Source: Saprospiraceae bacterium
Lineage (GTDB): Bacteria > Bacteroidota > Bacteroidia > Chitinophagales > Saprospiraceae
DNA length: 19,283 nucleotides
Reading direction: 5' to 3'
NCBI GenBank assembly: GCA_016715985.1
Contig: JADJXD010000003.1
Coordinates: forward strand, 1 to 19,283
Part shown: positions 15,869 to 19,283 of the stretch, one piece after another
Layout of the letters: the number at the start of each line of letters is the position of its first letter
Position numbering within the stretch: position 1 is the stretch's first letter
The notes under the pieces: model-generated
What the model was told of the DNA's origin: nothing
The model's input: the letters and a program-made list of their open reading frames with translations, nothing else
Databases searched by the model: none
Program-made: the position numbers and the translations under genes

Positions 15869-18800
15869 ATGTTAGACAAAATAATTGCGTTCAGCATAAA
15901 AATAAATTCATCATCGCATTGATGACACTTGCACTCATTGTTTGGGGTGTGAGTGCAACTAAACTGTCCATAGATGCAGTTCCCGACATCACCAACAATC
16001 AGGTGCAAATTATTACGGTTTGCCACCCTTGCAGGACAAGAGGTTGAACAGTTGGTAACTTACCCTATTGAGCAAAGCTTGTTGCCAACCTTCCTGATTT
16101 GGAAGAATTGCGAAGCATTTCCCTTCGGACTTTCGGTAATTGGCAGTTGTATTTGCCGACAAGGGACACTCTATTTTGCCCGACAACTGATTAACGAAAG
16201 GTTAAAAAGAAGCCGAAAGCAAAATTCCAAAGAGTGTTGGCACGCCCGAATTAGCTCCCTAGCACAGGTTTGGGAGAAGTGTATCAATACATCATTCACC
16301 CCAAAAAAAGGGAGCGAAAGCAAATACACGGCTATGGACTTGCGGACTATGCAAGACTGGATTGTTGCCCGTCAACTTTATGGAACACCCGGCATTGCAG
16401 AGGTGAATAGTTTTATGGACAACTCAAACAATATGAAGTTGTAGTAAATCCTGACAGACTTAGTTTGCAATGGGAATTACTATTCCGAAATTTTTACCGC
16501 CTTAGAAAAGAACAACGAAAATACAGGCGGGGCATACATTGACAAAAGTCAAATGCCTATTTTATTCGTGGAGTTGGTTTAATTGGTTCGTTTGACGACA
16601 TTAAAACATTGTTGTAAAACAAATCCCAACGGTATTCCTATTCTCATAAAAGATGTTGCGGAAGTGCATTTAGGTAGTGCCGTATAGCAGATATGGTGCA
16701 ATGACCTACAATCAAGGGAGCGTTGGTGGAGTAGTAATGATGCCGAAAGGTGCGAAATAGTGCTGATGTGGTAAGTCGCATTAAAGAGAAAATGCAAACC
16801 ATTCAAAAAATCATTGCCAAATGATGTTGTAATTGAACCCTACTTAGGACAGAACAGATTTGGTAAACCGTGCTATCAGCACAGTTGAGAAAAATCTGAT
16901 TGAAGGAGCATTAATAGTAATCTTCGTTTTGGTTTTATTCCTTGGAAATTTTCTTGCAGGGCTGATTGTAGCCTGGCCATTCCTTTTATCAATGTTATTG
17001 TTTGCATTGGGCTTAATGAATGTGTTTGGCGTGAGTGCAAACCCGATGAGGTTGGGTGCAAAATTGACTTTGGTTTAATTGTGGACGGTGCTGTAATTAT
17101 TGTTGAAGCCACCATGCACCATTTAGGTTTACGAAAAACCATCGGCAGACTTTCACAAAGTGAAATGGACGAAGAAGTTTTTAAAATCTGCCTCCAAAAT
17201 CAGAAGCAGTGCTGCCTTTTGGCGAAATCATTATTCTGATTGTTTATATTCCTATACTTACTCTGATTGGTATTGAAGGCAAATGTTTTGCGCTCCGATG
17301 GCTCAAACCGTTGGTTTCCGCCATTTTCGGCTTTGATTTTATCGCATGACTTAAATCCCAAATGATGTGTGCTTGCATTTCTTTCAAAATGCTCTCGCAC
17401 AAAGAAACATTTAGTGATAAGATGATGAATTTTTCCAGCGCATCTATGCACCGCTTTTGGGAAAAGGCAATCCGATTTAAGAAAATAATTTGTAACAGCA
17501 ACGGTTGCTGTTTTTGTCCCTTCGGTTTTTATCTTTCAAAAATGGGTGGCGAGTTTACTCCAACCTTCCACCAACGCGATCTTGCTTTCCACTGCACTCC
17601 ACCTCAAGGCACCTCACTTCCTCAAACTTCGGAAACTTCTATGCAGGCATCACGATTAATCAAAGAATTTGATGAGGTAAAAATGGTTGAAGAAAAACAG
17701 GGCAATAAGAAGTTCCACCAAACCCATTCCACCAAACAACAAGACATAGTGATAATTCTAGAGCACAAAGCGAATGGGCAGTGATGTTTCTTACGATGAA
17801 TTAACCGAAGAGATTTGAGAAGAAAATTAAGCATTAAATCCCAGGTGCTGCTGAAAAAACCAACCTATTCAAATGCGTTTCAACAGACACTGACCCAGAG
17901 TGTTCGCCAAAGATGTTGCAATTAAAATATTCGGTGAAAATATGGACACACTAAGCTATAGCCCGGGTGAAACGCAATGGTGCAAAGTGGACGGTGCAAC
18001 CAGAACCAAGCGTTAGAAAAGGTTGCTGGGCTTCCGCAAAATCGTTATCAAAATACAACCGTTCGCAATTACCAAACTACGGTTTGAACATTGAAGATAA
18101 TAACCACATTGTTTCTACATCATTTTGTAATTGGTAGTGCAGGAGTTGTTTTGAAAACAGACGCAAATTTAAACTTAGTAGTTCGCCTTGACAGCACACA
18201 TCAACCAATAATATTGAAGATGTAAGTCATTTATATATTCCTACTGCAAACAGAGCACTGGAATTCCCTTTCACCAAGAGATTGCGAGAAATAAGAAAAT
18301 GGAGATTGGGTCCTGCACAAATTAGTCGTGAAGATGGCAAACGAAGAATAGTTGTTGGGTTCAACATCAAAGGCAGAGATATGGCAAGTGTGGTAAAGGA
18401 TGTTCAAAAGTAACTTAGCGAAAATGTAGAGTTGCAGGAAGGATATTATTATACTTACGGAGGAACATTTGAAAATTTGCAAGCTGCAAACAAACGCTTG
18501 ATGATTGCTTTTATATCAGCATTAGCACTCATTTTATGTTACTCTATTTCACCTTTAGTTCAGTAAAACAAGCAACACTTATTTATACCGCCATTCCTAT
18601 GAAGTGCAATCGGGTGGAGTGGTTGCTTTGTTCATTCGTGATATGCCTTTCTGTAGCATTTCGGCAGGTATAGGTTTTATTGCATTGTTCGGTGTGTGAT
18701 GCTAAACGGTATTGTGCTAATTGGAACATTTTAATCAATTAGAAAAGACGGTAGAAGATATTTTGGCACGAATAGAGGAAGGAACAAAAATTCGTTTGCG

Positions 18801-19283
18801 ACCAGTCTTGGCAGGCAGCAACGGTTGCCTCATTAGGATTTTTGCCAATATGGCACTTTCATGATTGCAGGGGCAGGAAGTGCAGAAACCTTTGGCAACA
18901 ATTTAGCAATAGGCGGTTTGCTTTCAGCAACATTTTTAACCTTATTTGTTTTTGCCATTTACTCTACCTGATTTTCTCAACTCCTCTCAGGAAAATTAAA
19001 GCAAGTCTGACATCTATTGTTATTGTGTTTTTAATTTTCTTATTTCAAAATAAATGCTCAAACACCTGTAAAACCCTTGTCAGTTGAAAGTGCAGTTTCA
19101 GTGGCATTGAAAACAATTTGGAAATGCAGTCGCAACAATTCGTGTGCAATCATCCTACCGCTTTGAAAAATCGGTGTTTGAACTGCCTAAAACAAATATC
19201 AATTTTCAGTTCGGACAATACAACAGCATCAATCAAGACAAGGCTTTCAAATCAAGCAATCATTTCCGTTCCCGACTTATTAC
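15869..19283 (+). pseudogene. cusA: CusA/CzcA-type heavy-metal RND efflux pump, heavily frameshifted, cut by window end
   Basis: Inner-membrane proton-driven exporter of monovalent or divalent metal ions. It starts MLDKIIAFSIK at ATG 15869. Scattered over all three frames, in order, are SIDAVPDITNNQVQIIT, LAGQEVEQLVTYPIEQS, YTAMDLRTMQDWIVARQLYG, the membrane block EGALIVIFVLVLFLGN, the proton-relay region (F)GLIVDGAVIIVEA, KMGGEF.PT, LPQGTSLPQ, GPAQISREDGKRRIVVGFN, GGTFENLQAANKRL and FSTPLRKIKAS. From about 19055 a TolC-like part follows (PLSVESAVSVALKNN..., PKTNINFQFGQYNS), as in Bacteroidota pumps fused to an outer-membrane channel. More than a dozen indels interrupt it, the first a missing A at about 15898-15901. 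No piece is functional as written. Sequencing error at low coverage is more likely than decay, because homologous residues continue right up to the window edge. Type 'pseudogene' describes its state as read. Confidence 0.85.

Overview
The window looks like chromosomal DNA of an AT-rich member of the phylum Bacteroidota (possibly Saprospirales or Chitinophagales). The grounds are the protein families: a DUF6660-like Cys/His-rich protein ahead of a CusA-type pump that runs on into a TolC-like part, a Bacteroidota-style tyrosine recombinase with an extra N-terminal domain, and an IS91-like element with a companion recombinase. One TAnnTTTG promoter box and the lack of strong Shine-Dalgarno sites fit. 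No rRNA, tRNA or CRISPR array was seen.

Layout. 1-1460: unassigned DNA, then a thioredoxin-fold protein and a DinB-family protein. 1461-2668: a gene-poor stretch with a cluster of three short hairpins and a MITE-like inverted repeat. 2669-3852: a tyrosine recombinase. 3853-4367: intergenic DNA with a large hairpin (site A), then a paired operator and a promoter-like box. 4368-11599: a tight five-gene defence operon, abiEi-abiEii-hsdM-hsdS-hsdR, in which every junction overlaps by 1 or 4 nt. 11600-12610: hairpins B and P1, two small unknown genes, hairpin P2. 12611-14934: a 2.3 kb insertion element with 24-bp terminal inverted repeats, encoding an IS91-like HUH transposase and a tyrosine recombinase. 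14935-15435: hairpins P3 and C. 15436-19283: a metal-resistance region with a DUF6660-like protein and a cusA/czcA-type RND pump that runs off the window.

How the parts fit. The defence operon combines a type IV abortive-infection toxin-antitoxin pair (AbiE) with a complete type I restriction-modification system, probably under one promoter repressed by AbiEi. The gene blocks downstream of the recombinase are separated by hairpins of one design: an outer stem, a short unpaired spacer, and a 9-bp inner stem. They resemble integron attC sites in layout but not clearly in core sequence. The region can be read as a cassette-like array next to a recombinase; this is inference.

Quality caveat. Nearly every long gene is broken by single-base indels, mostly in runs of A, T, G or C. 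Restoring them gives full-length proteins whose total lengths divide by three (hsdM 491, hsdS 388, hsdR 991 codons). Uncorrected long-read errors explain this better than gene decay. The lesion density is much higher in cusA at the right end.
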